Positions 21,920 through 33,391 of a stretch of 64,000 nt of DNA are shown piece by piece. Numbering within the stretch: the first letter of the stretch is position 1; each line of letters begins with the position of its first letter. The DNA is from Undaria pinnatifida (lineage: Eukaryota; Sar; Phaeophyceae; Laminariales; Alariaceae): the NCBI GenBank assembly GCA_012845835.1, contig JABAKD010000016.1, positions 10,058,121 to 10,122,120 on the forward strand, written 5' to 3'. The position numbers and the translations under genes were made by a program. A model generated the notes under the pieces. The model was not told where the DNA came from. It was given only the letters and a program-made list of their open reading frames with translations, and made no database searches.

Positions 21920-22129
21920 TATGTATGTATGATGTGTGGTATGCATTTCGTCCGTCCATTACTTGTATCCGCACGCAATCATCAGATCTCTCTCCAACAT
22001 TTCTGGTCTTATTCCTTTCTTAGGAGATTCAAAGGCATCAAATATAATCATGACGTGCGTCGAATAAGTAAATATACACCTGTTTTTTGTTTCCTTCACA
22101 TATAGGTCTACAGTTTTGTTTTTTGTTTT

Positions 22130-22395
22130 TTGTTTTTGTTTTTGTTTTTGTTTATTTCGTATTTCTCTCTTCCAATGTATTTCTGTTGCTGACGTATGTA
22201 TGTTGTGCCTGTCGTACCCAGTACTAGGGCATGACATTGCGTTGTCGAATGCATTACGATGCATTATCTCTGTGTCGTAGCTTGTGACCACAGAGCTGAT
22301 CTTTCTAGGGTGAAGAATCAGTACGGACACTGGGTGTGCTGGATGTCAACGAGTAGAAGAACGGTTTAATGTGAAGAACACACACACACACACAG
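22130..22395. repeat. Direct repeat, left copy
   Basis: Nearly identical to 23250-23525: T/G-rich start, TTCCAATGTATTTCTGTTGC, GACATTGCGTTGTCGAATGC, ends in (CA)n. The copies are about 1.12 kb apart. Confidence 0.85.
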
Positions 22396-23249
22396 CAAGG
22401 TACCAGGCCGACTAGTAGGTGGAACCTTTCTATCTATTATGCCACTCGTACCGCCAACTGCTGCGGCTGCTCGGAATGTGATGTCTTGGTACTTTGATTT
22501 TTCCGTGAATTTATTTTTTTCCTTCTTTTTTTTTTTTTTTTTTCTTTTCTTTCCCCTTCTTATCCTTATGAAGGGAGTCCTGCATAGTGGGTAGGTGACG
22601 AGCCTGTTTTATTTGGCCCTCCCAGTCTTCCTTCTTTTACTTGTTTCTTTTTTCCGGGGTATTTTTTCCCTTTCTTTCCCCCTTGCATGTCCATTTTGGC
22701 TCATGCTCGGGGTATGTTTCTATCTCCCGTGCTTTGGCTCCCCTTTTTATTTATTTCTATATTTATTTTGTCTTGGTTTCTTTCGTTGTTTCTCTCTTTT
22801 ACAAGGTATTTTGGTTTAATGAGAAGAACACAAAGGGGGGTGGGGGGGAAACAGGAGGAGTAGAAGGAAAGCCGTCCAAGGGAATGGGGGGAGGGGGGGC
22901 AACAGGAGGAATAGAAGGGAGACCGCGGTGGACGAAGGCAGGAAGGAGATGGCAGACAGGGTAGCAAGGTACCAGGCCGACTAGTAGGTACATAGCACTT
23001 TTCGTCTTTTTCTGGGGTATTTTTTTCCCCTTTGTTCCCTCCTTGCGTGTCCAGGTTTTTGGCTCGTGTTCGGATTATCTTATTTTGGTTTTACTTTACT
23101 TTATTTTATTTCATTTTATTATGTTTCTTTTCCGAGCTTTGGCTCTCCTTTCCGGTTGGGTTGTTTCTTCTTCGATTTCCCCTTCATTTTGTTTGTTTCA
23201 TTTTTTGTTTTATTTTTATCTTTGTTTTTATTTGTTTTCTTATTTTGTT
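22396..23249. other. Pyrimidine-rich interval between direct repeats
   Basis: T-rich, with a second internal duplication (the CTTGCRTGTCCA / TTTGGCTCRTG blocks near 22690 and 23045, and AAGGTACCAGGCCGACTAGT at 22397 and 22967). Only low-complexity hydrophobic frames. Confidence 0.5.
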
Positions 23250-23525
23250 TTTGTTTTTAGTTTTAGTTTTTGTTTTTGTTTATTTCGTATTTCTCTCTTC
23301 CAATGTATTTCTGTTGCTGACGTATGTATGTTGTGCCTGTCGTACCCAGTACTAGGGCATGACATTGCGTTGTCGAATGCATTACGATGCATTATCTCTG
23401 TGTCGTGGCTTGTGACCACAGAGCTGATCTTTCTAGGGTGAAGAATCAGTACGGACACTGGGTGTGCTGGATGTCGACGAGTAGAAGAACGGTTTAATGT
23501 GAAGAACACACACACACACAGCAGC
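23250..23525. repeat. Direct repeat, right copy
   Basis: See 22130-22395. Differs by single bases and by a shorter (CA)n end. Not called an LTR pair because no primer-binding site or polypurine tract is visible. Confidence 0.85.
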
Positions 23526-23686
23526 AACAGCAGCAGTGGGGAAGGGGTAGAAAATAATGGCTTGCTATTTGAAATAATATGTGACCCCGCATCTGTACTA
23601 CTGGCAGGGAGCACGAGAGTACCGGTAGTGCGAGGAGAGTAAAGAAAAAAAAACATACCAGGTACATATAAGATTCGTAGTCAAAA

Positions 23687-23757
23687 CCGTCGGTGGGTCG
23701 TGATCCCACTTCTCTCTGCGTGAGCAGAGTGTTCTCACTGTTGAGCTACGACGGCGG
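23687..23757 (-). tRNA. tRNA-like sequence (possible Val-CAC, likely SINE head or pseudogene)
   Basis: On the minus strand CCGTCGT...CCGACGG form a 6-of-7 acceptor stem. GCTC/GAG supports a D arm, CTCTG/CAGAG an anticodon stem, and GTGGG/CCCAC a T stem around a 7-nt loop. The anticodon loop is one base short (CTCACG), and the T loop reads ATCACGA and not TTCGANN, so a functional gene is doubtful. Confidence 0.4.
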
Positions 23758-24470
23758 AGTGTGTGACAACACGGGCTGATACAGCAGGCCGTTGACAGAG
23801 GGAGAGACAGGACAGGATGAGAAGAACTCCCAGAGGTGCAAGAAGCACCGGTGCAAGGAAGGGAGTAGTAAGAAGAAGTAGTAGTAGTGAGAGCGGTGGG
23901 CGAGCAGTTGTCAGTGCTCCCCCAGCTCTCGGGTACAAGTAACCATCCAGCGGCGCCTTCCAAAGTCCCGCTGCGGAGAATCCGCTAGGCGGCGTATCCG
24001 CCGCGGAGGATCCGTCAGCGGAACGTGGAGGGGAAGGCTCCGTGGCGTGTTCTAGACATGACAATCTCCCGTGTTCCCCAAGCGGTCCTTCCAGAAATGA
24101 TGTCTGAACAAGGTTGAGGGTTGGAAGGGTTTCGACATTTTCCCTAGGCGTGTTGGTTCGGGGACATTATATCCACACATTTTTTCGGAAATCTCGGTTG
24201 GTGCATCCCTGGCATCTCCGGGGGTCCCACTTCGACACCGCCTCCGTCCATTACTTGCCGAACGGTCCAGCTTTTCTTTGATTTCTTGTTCCGCCTTCTT
24301 ATTGTTTTTGTTTACTGCTCGTTTTGCCCAGATGTTTCTTGACTTTTCAGCTGCTTGGTTCCTGCAAATAAATTCGTTTTTTTTTCTGCCAACACGATTT
24401 TGAACCTTTTCGCGATTCTTTCTTCCTTTTTGAGTAACAAAATGCATCCCCAGCTCAGGTCAGCCCGGCT
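23758..24470. other. Intergenic; repeat shared with 38.5 kb
   Basis: 24330-24440 (TGACTTTTCAGCTGCTTGG, CCAACACGATTTTGAACC) has a counterpart at 38545-38640. A Lys-rich minus frame (24052-24447) covers it but has no known domain. Confidence 0.4.
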
Positions 24471-24818
24471 ATAAACTTAAATACCTAGACCTCGACCCCC
24501 TCGGAGGTCTCGCTCGGCATATCCTCCCCCCTCTCAGCCCTTCTCAGCCCGTAATTGCCGAAAAGAAAATTAGTTGCTGGGAAAAAGAACCGTCCCGAAG
24601 TTCCTTGCCTTCCTTGCTTTCCCTAGTCTCATTCTTACTTAGCTCTCATTCTCTGATCTTTACTGCTTGCTCTCTGATATTTTTATTTTGCTTTTTCAGC
24701 AACTTCTTTTTTGTACTTTTACTTTTGAAGTTGGCCAATTGTTGGCTGTTGAGAGGGAATTGCCGTTGACGGCTGCAAACAATTTGAATTTGAAATTTGC
24801 CGGATCGGCAATAACAAT

Positions 24819-27240
24819 TTGAAGTTGAAATTTGCGAAGCGGACCAAGGCTAGTGCGGGAGGAGGCTCCGCCAACAGCGGGGGTGGTGGAGGTTCAGGAT
24901 CAGGCGTGTGGAAGCTGGTCGGGCAAGAACGGGACTCAGCTTCTTCTGGCAATCCTGATTGGCCGTGCCCGAGCAAGGGTTGTGACGGCTTCCTTATCGC
25001 ACGAAATAGGAAAAACAGGAGTTCCCAGTACGCTGTCTGCGACACCTGCAGGAGTGACGAGCCTTCCACGTGCCAAGCTTTTCATAACCTTAACAAGAAG
25101 CACTGGGGAAGCGGCGACAACCCTCGTTTGTGTGACTGGTGTGACGCCGACACCTGTGATTCACCTTCGATCGGCGTCCCTAACGAAGGAGCTGAGAGCT
25201 TGACGAAACGTGAGTTTCATTTCTTCGTGTTGTTGGAATTTGATGTTTGCTGTCAGCTACTATACTACTGATGATGTTGAGAGTTTGTTCCCGTTGTCAG
25301 TGTGTTCAGCGCCGTGCGACATAGGTAAGACACCAGATGTCAACACCCTGTATTTTCGGTAGTGCTGCGTTGAGTGTTGGCTGAGTGTGCTGCAAGTTGT
25401 GCGCAATAGACTACCAGTATGTGGTTTTGGGTGTTGGTGAACTCAAGCGAATCCTGTTTCCAATAATGATGCACATTGAAGTTTACATTGTTTGACCTTG
25501 TGTGCCTGTCTGCAACGTCTGCTGTAGCATGTGTGTGCTACACCAGCGTGGTCGAACTACCACACGGTGTGGAAGCTGTGCTTGGGGACGCGTAGCCTGA
25601 ACAAACTCGAGTTCGCCTTGGTGGTCACGGAGGGCAGTCCCGTCGTCGGGGTAAGCATGTTGTACTAGTTGTCTACGCAGTTGTGTGCTGTGATTTCTTT
25701 TTCATGCGTACAAACACACTTTTGCATGTACGAGTACGTGTACGGGGCAGTCCCGTCATCGGGGTATAAGCGGGAATTGTACAAGTACTCAGGTCTACGA
25801 GTAGACCTATGCAGTGACGCTGTGTGATGCGATTTATTTTTCATACGTACAGCCAAACACACTTCATGTATGTACGACTACGAGTACGGGGCAGTCCCGT
25901 CATCGGGGTAAGCGGGGGTCGGACAAGTGGTCCATGCAGTGACGCTTTGTGCCGTGATATAAAGACACGTTTTGGATGTACGACTACGTGGTATCTATAC
26001 ATGTAAGACGCAATGAAAACGGGCAAGTCTCATCACGGGGGTCAGCCAGGGTTGTAAAAATGGTCCATGCAGTGATAAATAACACAGCAGCATGATACCT
26101 CAGCACCAGTCGCAGTACACACTGGAGGTTGATATATAGCAGTAAACAGAAGCTGAAGTTAACCTGGGTGATGCTGGAGAGCAGTCCCGTGATTGGGGTT
26201 AGCGAGTTGTTCATGTAGTGACGCGGTGTACTACTACTGTTACTCATTTTTCATACAACCACATGAACTCTTTGTATTAACGAGTACAAGTAGGGTGCGC
26301 AACCTCTTCGGGAATCGCAGTACACGTCGGTCGTAATAGTGTTGATAGCAGCAGTAATAGAGTAGTACCGAACAATATATACAGCAGGTACTGTCTCTTA
26401 CCCTTCGTTGTCGGTATTCCGCCGGTAGGCCTTATATAGCAGTATACCGGGGCTTACGCTTACCAGTTGCGACTGTGAATCCCGTTCGTTCCTGTCCCAG
26501 TGGTGGTTTCATAGGTGTTAGCAACGTTGTGGTACCAGGCAGGGCTTTGCCCATAAACGACCGCTTTCATTACAACAGTGTTAAATTGTACGACTTCCTT
26601 TCAAACTTTGGAAATCGACGACAGCTACGTGGCCTTACTATTTTGAACATCCACTGAAAGCAAGGTATTCCCATCCGTTGTTGTCGTTTGCAGAAGCCCT
26701 GCGAAGCAGCCGCCGAGGGCCGCCAAGTCGGCGAGGACATAAACACGAAGTGCACCGGCGACATCAAGGTCGGTGACCTCCTGAAGAAGGCAGGCGACCA
26801 CTTGCTCGATATACATCCCGCATTCCATTCCCACGGTGCCACGAGGGCGTTCGACATCAAGGTACGTTCTACTCTTATCTTGCGTCCTGTGTGTCACGAG
26901 TCGAGACATCCATGTCTCTTGCTCAAGACTAGGGGATGGCGTGCGGATATAGTCTATGAAATGCGGCTCTTTTTCCGAGTACCAAGAGCAAGCACAACAA
27001 TACCACAACAATTACGAACAACGAAAGGAGCTCCAATAATTTGGATGGTTACGACATCTGCTGGAGAGAAGTACGAATACTTTTTTACACATACTTATCG
27101 ACGTCCTCCCGCCATGCTTCAACGTTTGTGGACAGATCCACAAGATCATCGACAAAAAACAAGAGTGCAAGGTGCTGGGTACCTCCGCTGAGGAGGAAGA
27201 GTCCAAGCAAGCCTGCATGCTCCTTCGGAAGCAATGTTGA
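24819..27240 (+). CDS. Five-exon gene of unknown function, copy 1
   Basis: Five exons join in one frame: to 25209, 25301-25324, 25547-25650, 26694-26861 and 27136-27240 (TGA). All introns are GT-AG and phases agree (1, 1, 0, 0). From 24819 the protein is 263 residues. Exon 1 has a Gly/Ser-rich linker (about residues 13-29) and a Cys-rich region with WPCPSKGC, CDTC and CDWCDADTC, suggesting zinc binding. Exon 3 encodes WSNYHTVWKLCLGTRSLNK. Exons 4-5 have paired Lys-rich helices and end in LLRKQC. I do not recognise the family. The start is unresolved: no in-frame ATG lies between the TGA at 24750 and the Cys-rich part, so an upstream coding exon or a non-ATG start is needed. An extra splice-ready exon (acceptor before 27536, VLPERWKDMPSKSS) may belong to another isoform. 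A TATAAA motif lies at 24472. A rearranged second copy is at 31.3-36.5 kb. Confidence 0.6.
25634..26215 (+). repeat. Intronic repeats derived from the exon 3 donor
   Basis: GGCAGTCCCGTC followed by GGGGTAAGC-like sequence spans the exon 3/intron 3 junction at 25634-25656 and recurs near 25746, 25890 and 26180, with a weaker copy near 26025. Each is followed by a GTCCATGCAGTGACGC-like block, so a unit of about 145 bp carrying the splice donor has been amplified. Confidence 0.65.
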
Positions 27241-27755
27241 CAGCACGTTCTTTATAGAACGTTAAGTTGTGGTTTATTATACCAGCATCGTTTTTTGAGA
27301 ACTATGCCTAAATGCGTGCTCTTCGTCTTTCAGGAATACAAATGTACTTCACATGTCTGCGGTGTGTGCGTTCAAGTTCCAGCTTCCAGCATGTTTTTTT
27401 TGGCACTGCGCTCCTTTACATCTTAAGTTGTAGTTTTCCTGTCTCTATCCTTGACAAGCGCGTACCTGGTGTTTGTGCACTGCGATAATTTATTATTGAT
27501 GATCGACTTAGAGAGAGCTACTAATAAGTGTACAGGTGCTACCTGAGAGGTGGAAGGATATGCCAAGCAAGTCCTCCGACGTGCCCATCATGGACTGGGC
27601 GAATGAATGATGATAACAAACTCATAATCATAATCATAATCGTCTCTATCCTGTACCGTTGTACTATATATGGACCTCTTGGCATTTTCAAGTCGCCAGT
27701 TGCGCCATTTGTGCTTCTTTTCCGCCTTCCTACTGAATGTCCATTCCTCCTTCCG

Positions 27756-27800
27756 CAATCGTAGCGGGCGGCGCCCAGCCGCCCGCGAGCGAAGCCCTTG
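27756..27800. repeat. GC-rich hairpin repeat, copy 1
   Basis: GCGGGCGGCG...CGCCCGC stem followed by GAGCGAAGCCCTTGTA. A conserved leader CTCTTGGCATTTTCAAGTCG starts at about 27678. Same structure near 36955, 40224, 40900 and 41291. Confidence 0.7.
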
Positions 27801-27814
27801 TAAATATTACAAAA

Positions 27815-28800
27815 AATGAAAATACACTCCAGCTGTGAGATCGAAGATTTCGTCGAAACTCATCTTGTTGCAAGCTGTGTGTGATACTCCGATCGCGCGC
27901 ATTACGAGTTGTGTGTCCTCATTAAGGATATAGATAGGTCGGCGACTCCCCTTACAACTACAGTGTAGCTATCAGGGTCAACAGGGTGATTTTAGTCAGT
28001 CTGTGCGCGGAAACTATTTAACCCGTTTCTGAGGGGGACCAAATCTGACAGCTGTGGAGGGAAATGTATCCTTTTATCAAGTGAATCTTGTAAGTCGAAT
28101 AACCGGTGAGGGGGGTGGGCGGAGTTTTGAAGGACGTGGTGGCCTGGTTTTGATCAAAAGCGAGCGGGTTTGGAGGGGGGGGGGGCGGGGGGAAAGGGGG
28201 GGGCAATTTGTGCATGTAAGTTATAAATCCTTTCAAGGGGATAAATCTGACGGTTTTGGCACCAGTTTATTATTGGGGGGGGGGGGTTGGGACGGGGGTG
28301 GGGCGTGTGGGGCAGCTCAATATGTGCGTGGAAACTATACATTATTTTGAGGGGATAAATAAATGTGGCGGTTTTGGAAATAATGCATCAGTGTATCATG
28401 TATATCCTGGAATAAGTCGTACAATCAGTGAGTAGAGAGAGGGTAGAGTGTTCGAGGGGGTGGGGTTGGGATGGGTTGGGGGGGGGGAGGTGGGGGGGGG
28501 GGGGCGGGGGGGGCGGGGGAGGGGGCGGGGGGGGGCGGGGGGGGGGGGGGGGGGGGGAGGAAGGGTTTTAGGTGAGGGGTTTGTTATACGTGTGGTGCTA
28601 GGTCTAGGCGATGGTGCGGGTGATGGGGAAGAAGGGGGCGTTCGGGGCGGGGGGGAGGGGGGGAAAGCAGCGGTATGGATGGCTCTCGAAAGATAATGAG
28701 GTGATATCCTGTGCGTGAAGTGTTTATTCATCTGGCGGATTTCGATATTCGGTGGGGCGTTTGAGTAAGGGAGAGCGAGAGGGGGGGGGGGGAGATTTTT
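27815..28800. repeat. Poly-G repeat family, copy 3
   Basis: Starts ACTCCAGCTGTGAGATCG directly after the hairpin repeat and follows the block order of copies 1 and 2, with G tracts at 28170-28200, 28270-28295 and 28475-28560. Confidence 0.75.
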
Positions 28801-28824
28801 TAGCAGGTTTAGGTCACAAAAAAT

Positions 28825-29260
28825 ATTCAACTACACGTCGGCTGTGAGATCAAAGATATGTAGGGGCTTGTTATACGCGTGGTGCTAGGTCTAGGCGATC
28901 GTGCGGGTGGTTGGAAAAGAGGGGGCGTTGAAGGGGGAGGGGGGGGTGGGGGGAATAGAATTGAAAACTACGTCATGGATGGTCGGAAAGATAATGACGT
29001 GATATCAAACTGCGTATAGGTGTTTATTACTCTGGCCGATTTCGATTGTGAGGGGGCGTTTGGACAAACTAGGTGGAAGGGGGGGGGATCGGGGGACGGG
29101 GGGGTGGGGAGGGTTGGGGTTTTTCATGAACAAGAGGGGTCAGGGGAGGGGGAGGGGAGGGGGGGGGGGGACATTTCAATATGTGCGCGGAAAATATACA
29201 TCCTCAAAGAGGACAAACCTGACGATTGAAGCAATAAGACATCCCTTTATATCATCTGGC
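28825..29260. repeat. Poly-G repeat family, copy 4 (partial)
   Basis: Contains CGGCTGTGAGATCAAAGAT, then GGTGCTAGGTCTAGGCGATC and the TGTTTATTACTCTGGC end block. Most of the middle is missing. Confidence 0.65.
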
Positions 29261-30043
29261 TTGTAATGTTTACTATTCTAGAAGGTTCGATGTTCGATGC
29301 AGCATGCAACCCAGTGTTTAAGTGTAGTAAATAACGTGTTAAATCTTCATAATTTGTTGTTGTATGATACATGGATCGAAAGCTAGAATATTTTATAGAA
29401 TATTTAAATTTTGCAGTTACCAATATTTTCTGACATCGCTAATTATAAGAAAGAGATACGCATTGTCAAATACAACAGGCGGGGTGATATATATCAAATC
29501 ATTCCTTGGTGTCATGGACTTTGGTCAGGAGTTTTTGTCTCGGCCTACGTATGCGATTCGCGGAACTGGAATTCTCGGTCGAATATAGCTTGGTTCGAGC
29601 GCCGCCTTCGGGGGGCGGCTCCAACGCCCCTCGCCCTGCCGTGTCCGTTCCGCACATCGACGTGAACGCGGACGGGTGCCGAGCGAGACGAGCAAGTGTC
29701 GAGGAGGAATTTTGGAAAAATTGTTGAATCTTAATGGCTGCAACGCCTGAATGATTTACAAAATTGGCATCATTTCCAAACGGTACGTGATAATGTTTGG
29801 AATTTTGCGGTGGCATACTCTCGAGCGTTAGTTTCTTTGCTGTACTTTTTTACTAGTTCGTTTGGTTTCTTGCTCGGCATTTTATTGCTTTTGTTTCTGC
29901 TCGTTTTGCCAGCTGGAAATTCAATTTTTTAGTGTGGGTTCACCTAAAACGTGACACAACTTACCGACGATATCCAACAACTTCGTGACGCAAATTACCG
30001 ACGGCAAAACGTTTCGTGACTAAATAACTCCCAAATCATGATA
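29261..30043. other. Intergenic; no supported gene
   Basis: A 73-codon plus frame at 29506-29727 (ends EEEFWKNC) and a small GC hairpin near 29602-29625 are present, but there is no domain or splice support. Confidence 0.3.
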
Positions 30044-30823
30044 CAGTCGTCCCCGCTTTAAAGACGCTCGGCTTAAGTCAACTCCCCGCTATAAAGACGA
30101 CATTTTTTACAGAACCATGGTGGCCCGCAGATAGGACATACAGTAGGGGGGTGTCGTTTTTTCTCCAATTCCATTCGACGGCCCCCCCAAAATTCATCTC
30201 GCGAAGCTGCTCAGACAGCGGTCTGCTGCTTTCGACGCTGCTACCTGTGGGTATGGAGAGATTCCTCCCGTCTACTGGCGGGTCGTCTGCCGCCGGCTTG
30301 AGGCCGTGTGGTGAACCAACGTGCACGACAAAGTCTATGCTTGTGTCATCGATTCATGAGTGCCCTTGCGGGCGACCCATGCACGCGTATTGCGGTCGGG
30401 GCATCGGAGACGAGGGCTACGGGCAGCAGAGAGAGTGCACAGATTGCCAGAAGAGGACAGCTGGAAACAAAACTGGCAGCAGCAGCAGTCCCATGGACGT
30501 GGATGACGAAGACGGCGAGCAGTCCACACACGCAAGTAGTCTATGTGCAGCGCCAAGGTTGTAGTTTCTCAGGTTGGCGCGGGTGGAGGTGATGTCCGCG
30601 AAAACTTAAATTCTACATACCTACAACGGCGTGGTGATTCTTTTTCGGCGTTTGCCTGTCATGCCAGTATTCCTGCTGAAATGGCGCGTCGTTTGACGTA
30701 GGTTACGTCTCCGTTGACCCCGGGGAAGGGGAGTTATTGTCCCCGGAAAGTTAAAGACGATTCCCCGGGTTAAAGACGCCCTGAAAAAAAAACCCATGTG
30801 CGTCTTTAAAGCGGGGTCGACTG
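30044..30823 (+). mobile_element. pogo/Tc1-mariner-like element with TA target duplication
   Basis: The left end CAGTCGTCCCCGCTTTAAAG and the inverted right end CAGTCGACCCCGCTTTAAAG differ at one base. TA lies outside both ends (30042-30043 and 30824-30825). At 780 bp with one small ORF and no DDE transposase it is non-autonomous. The terminal CAGT and TA duplication fit the Tc1/mariner/pogo superfamily. Confidence 0.85.
30253..30564 (+). CDS. Small Cys/His-rich zinc-binding-like protein inside the pogo-like element
   Basis: The first ATG of the open frame gives 103 residues. Cysteines and histidines are arranged RPCGEPTC, then HECPCGRPMHAYC, then RECTDCQK, a cross-brace spacing reminiscent of RING/PHD-type zinc sites. 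The tail is Ser-rich and acidic (SSSSPMDVDDEDGEQ). No transposase residues are visible. It could be a transposon-encoded accessory or DNA-binding fragment, or a captured host exon. The frame extends upstream of the ATG without a stop to about 30151, so an exon start is also possible. Product and expression are unproven. Confidence 0.4.
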   Translation: MERFLPSTGGSSAAGLRPCGEPTCTTKSMLVSSIHECPCGRPMHAYCGRGIGDEGYGQQRECTDCQKRTAGNKTGSSSSPMDVDDEDGEQSTHASSLCAAPRL

Positions 30824-30832
30824 TACTTTCAC

Positions 30833-31289
30833 GTAACAGAATTTCGAGACAAAACCGAGCAGGTAGAGCCGTCTCTTCGGCCTTTGGCCCTGGCTTTAGC
30901 ACGGCCGCTGACACTCCAGCCAGCCTCTCTCTGCTGTAGGCATGAACGAATGCGGTTGATTCGCAGCGAACTATCCCGCTGTGCTCGCTTCTATGTGGCC
31001 ATTGTCCATGCCATTTCATGTCACCTCCCTTCTGTTTTGAGCTCGTCGTCGTACGGTTGAGGTACGAGGAAACCCGTACGTACTTGGTGAGAACAGCAGT
31101 ATGTACGACGAGCATGAACGCCAATTGACGACATTGGCAATCACACAACAGCAGGTGTAGCAGCAATAGCCGAAGGGCGAAACTTCTAGCACATAATGCA
31201 GCAACTAGTAGCAACCAGAACTACAGCAGATAGCTCAAAGTGCAGTGCGAGTGCCGTTGGCAAGTTTAGTCGTACACGCATCACTCTGT
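30833..31289. repeat. Duplicated block D, copy 1
   Basis: Nearly identical to 37311-37770 (for example CGGCCTTTGGCCCTGGCTTT and GGCATGAACGAATGCGGTTG). The minus frame begins with a Leu-rich hydrophobic stretch but lacks an ATG, so no gene is called. Confidence 0.9.
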
Positions 31290-32090
31290 CCAATATATAT
31301 AAAACTATATACCTAGACCTCGCCCCCGTCGGACGTCTCGCTCGGCATATCCTCCCCCCTCTCAGCCCTTCTCAGCCCGTAATTGCCGAAAAGAAAATTA
31401 GTTGCTGGGGAAAAGAACCGTCCCGAAGTTCCTTGCCTTCCTTGCTTTCCCTAGTCTCATTCTCACTTAGCTCTCATTCTCTCATCTTTACTGCTTGCTC
31501 TGATATTTTTATTTTGCTTTTTCAGCAACTTCTTTTTGTACTTTTACTTTTGAAGTTGGCCAATTGCTGGCTGTTGGGAGGGAATTGCCGTTGACGGCTG
31601 CAAACAATTTGAATTTGAAATTTGCCGGATCGGCAATAACAATTTGAAGTTGAAATTTGCGAAGCGGACCAAGGCTAGTGCGGGAGAAGGCTCCGCCAAC
31701 AGTGGGGGTGGTGGAGGTTCAGGATCAGGCGTGTGGAAGCTGGTCGGGCAAGAACGGGACTCAGCTTCTTCTGGCAATCCTGATTGGCCGTGACCGAGCA
31801 AGGGTTGTGACGGCTTCCTCATCGCACGAAATAGGAAAAACAGGAGTTCCTCCAGTACGCTGTCTGCGACACCTGCAGGAGTGACGAGCCTTCCACGTGC
31901 CAAGCTTTTCATAACCTTAACAAGAAGCACTGGGGAAGCGGCGACAACCCTCGTGTGTGTGACTGGGGTGACGCGGACACCTGTGATTCACCTTCGATCG
32001 GCGTCCCTAACGAAGGAGCTGAGAGCTTGACGAAACGTGAGTTTCATTTCTTCGTGTTGTTGGAATTTGATGTTTGCTGTCAGCTACTAT

Positions 32091-33310
32091 TTTTTTTATA
32101 TGGGTACCTAGGATGACGTTTTAGGCTGAGGGCTAACGAGAGAGCAGAACGCGGCTGACCAGAGCGAAGCGGCGAAACTTAGCCTACTCTGAAAATAGTA
32201 TAGTGAAGGAACCCTTCACCTCTACGCGCCCTTACAAGTTGAAAGAACTTGAAAGGGCTGGGCGTGCTCTACAAAGTTTTTCCATCACGGCACGGTGTTC
32301 AGGCACGCCGACGAGTCCCAACTCCGCGAGCGCGGGGCATGAGAAGTCTCTCCCGGGGACGGCTAGCGATCTTCCCCGAAAGGTAGAGAATCGTAAAAAA
32401 AGTGCAAATCCCACCCAGCTCCTGGCGTACCACAGGACCACAGGTGTACCGCTGCACTGCCGTATTGATACTCTGTATGCTGCCGTTATAGATTGGTCTG
32501 TACGTGCTGCTCCACTGCTGTTGTACTGCTGTTGTACTGCTGTGATGATGGGGTGCGACCGTCCAATTCGCTCCGTACCGTCTCTTTCCGATAGACATGT
32601 GCCTGCATTTTTATTCGAGTTTGTGTAATCGTACTCTTTGTCTTACCGAGTTCGGGTCCGAGTCCAACCCGTCGCCTAGCGACACCTTCTTCTTTTTCAG
32701 TCAACAGGAGTTGCCTAGCGACACCTCCTTCTTACGGGCACTGCAGCTTGCAGCAAAAGTTTTCTTCATCGTACTCCTGTACCGTATGAGTCTCAGTTAC
32801 GGTATAAGTACCCGTCGACTCGCGGCCGCTATGGATTGGTCGGTACGTGCTGCTCCACTGCTGTTGTACTGCTGTTGTACTACTGCTGTGATGGTGGGGT
32901 GAAAAGTCGGTCTACAAGCAAGTTACATCTGCCTCAAGTAGTGTTCGTTTTCACCATCGCAAGGTAGCACCTCACAGTCCCTGACAGATCCTCTGAGGCG
33001 GAGAAACATAGGTGAATCTCCGCCAAAAGGTAGCACCTCACAGTCCCTGACAGATCCTCTGAGGCGGAGAAACATAGGTGAATCTCCGCCAACGCTAGAT
33101 TCGATCGGACGTCGCATCGCAAGGTGGCATCTCACAGTCCCCTGTACGTGACCACAAACCACCACAGCCTCACCCTCTTGGTATCCCCCGATACAGCTCA
33201 ATATGTAACAACAACCACCTCTACTTTCACATATCTCCCATCCTCGCCCTCAGACCGGGGCGCCTCTACTGGATGACGGGGCCGCCGTTGAGGCGGCCCC
33301 GTCCGCTTGT
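32091..33310. other. Insertion in intron 1 of gene copy 2
   Basis: Absent from copy 1, where the flanks are adjacent near 25256. It contains a 345-bp-spaced duplication (CGTGCTGCTCCACTGCTGTT at 32501 and 32846) and a 66-bp tandem duplication (32962 and 33028, AGGTAGCACCTCACAGTCCC). Near its right end is a GGGGCCGCC/GGCGGCCCC hairpin (33279-33301). No terminal repeats were recognised. Confidence 0.6.
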
Positions 33311-33391
33311 ACTACTGAATCTGATGATGTTGAGAGTTTCCCGTTGTCAGTGTGTTCAGCGCCGTGCGACATAGGTAAGACACCAAATGTC

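Noticed and set aside
22130-23525. LTR retrotransposon defined by the 270-bp direct repeats
   Set aside because: No TGG primer site after the left repeat, no polypurine tract before the right one, no target duplication.
24052-24447. Lys-rich 131-codon minus frame
   Set aside because: Overlaps a dispersed repeat also present at 38.5 kb; composition-driven, no domain.
30621-31214. 197-codon minus frame with hydrophobic N-terminus
   Set aside because: No ATG start, spans the end of the pogo-like element and block D, no domain.
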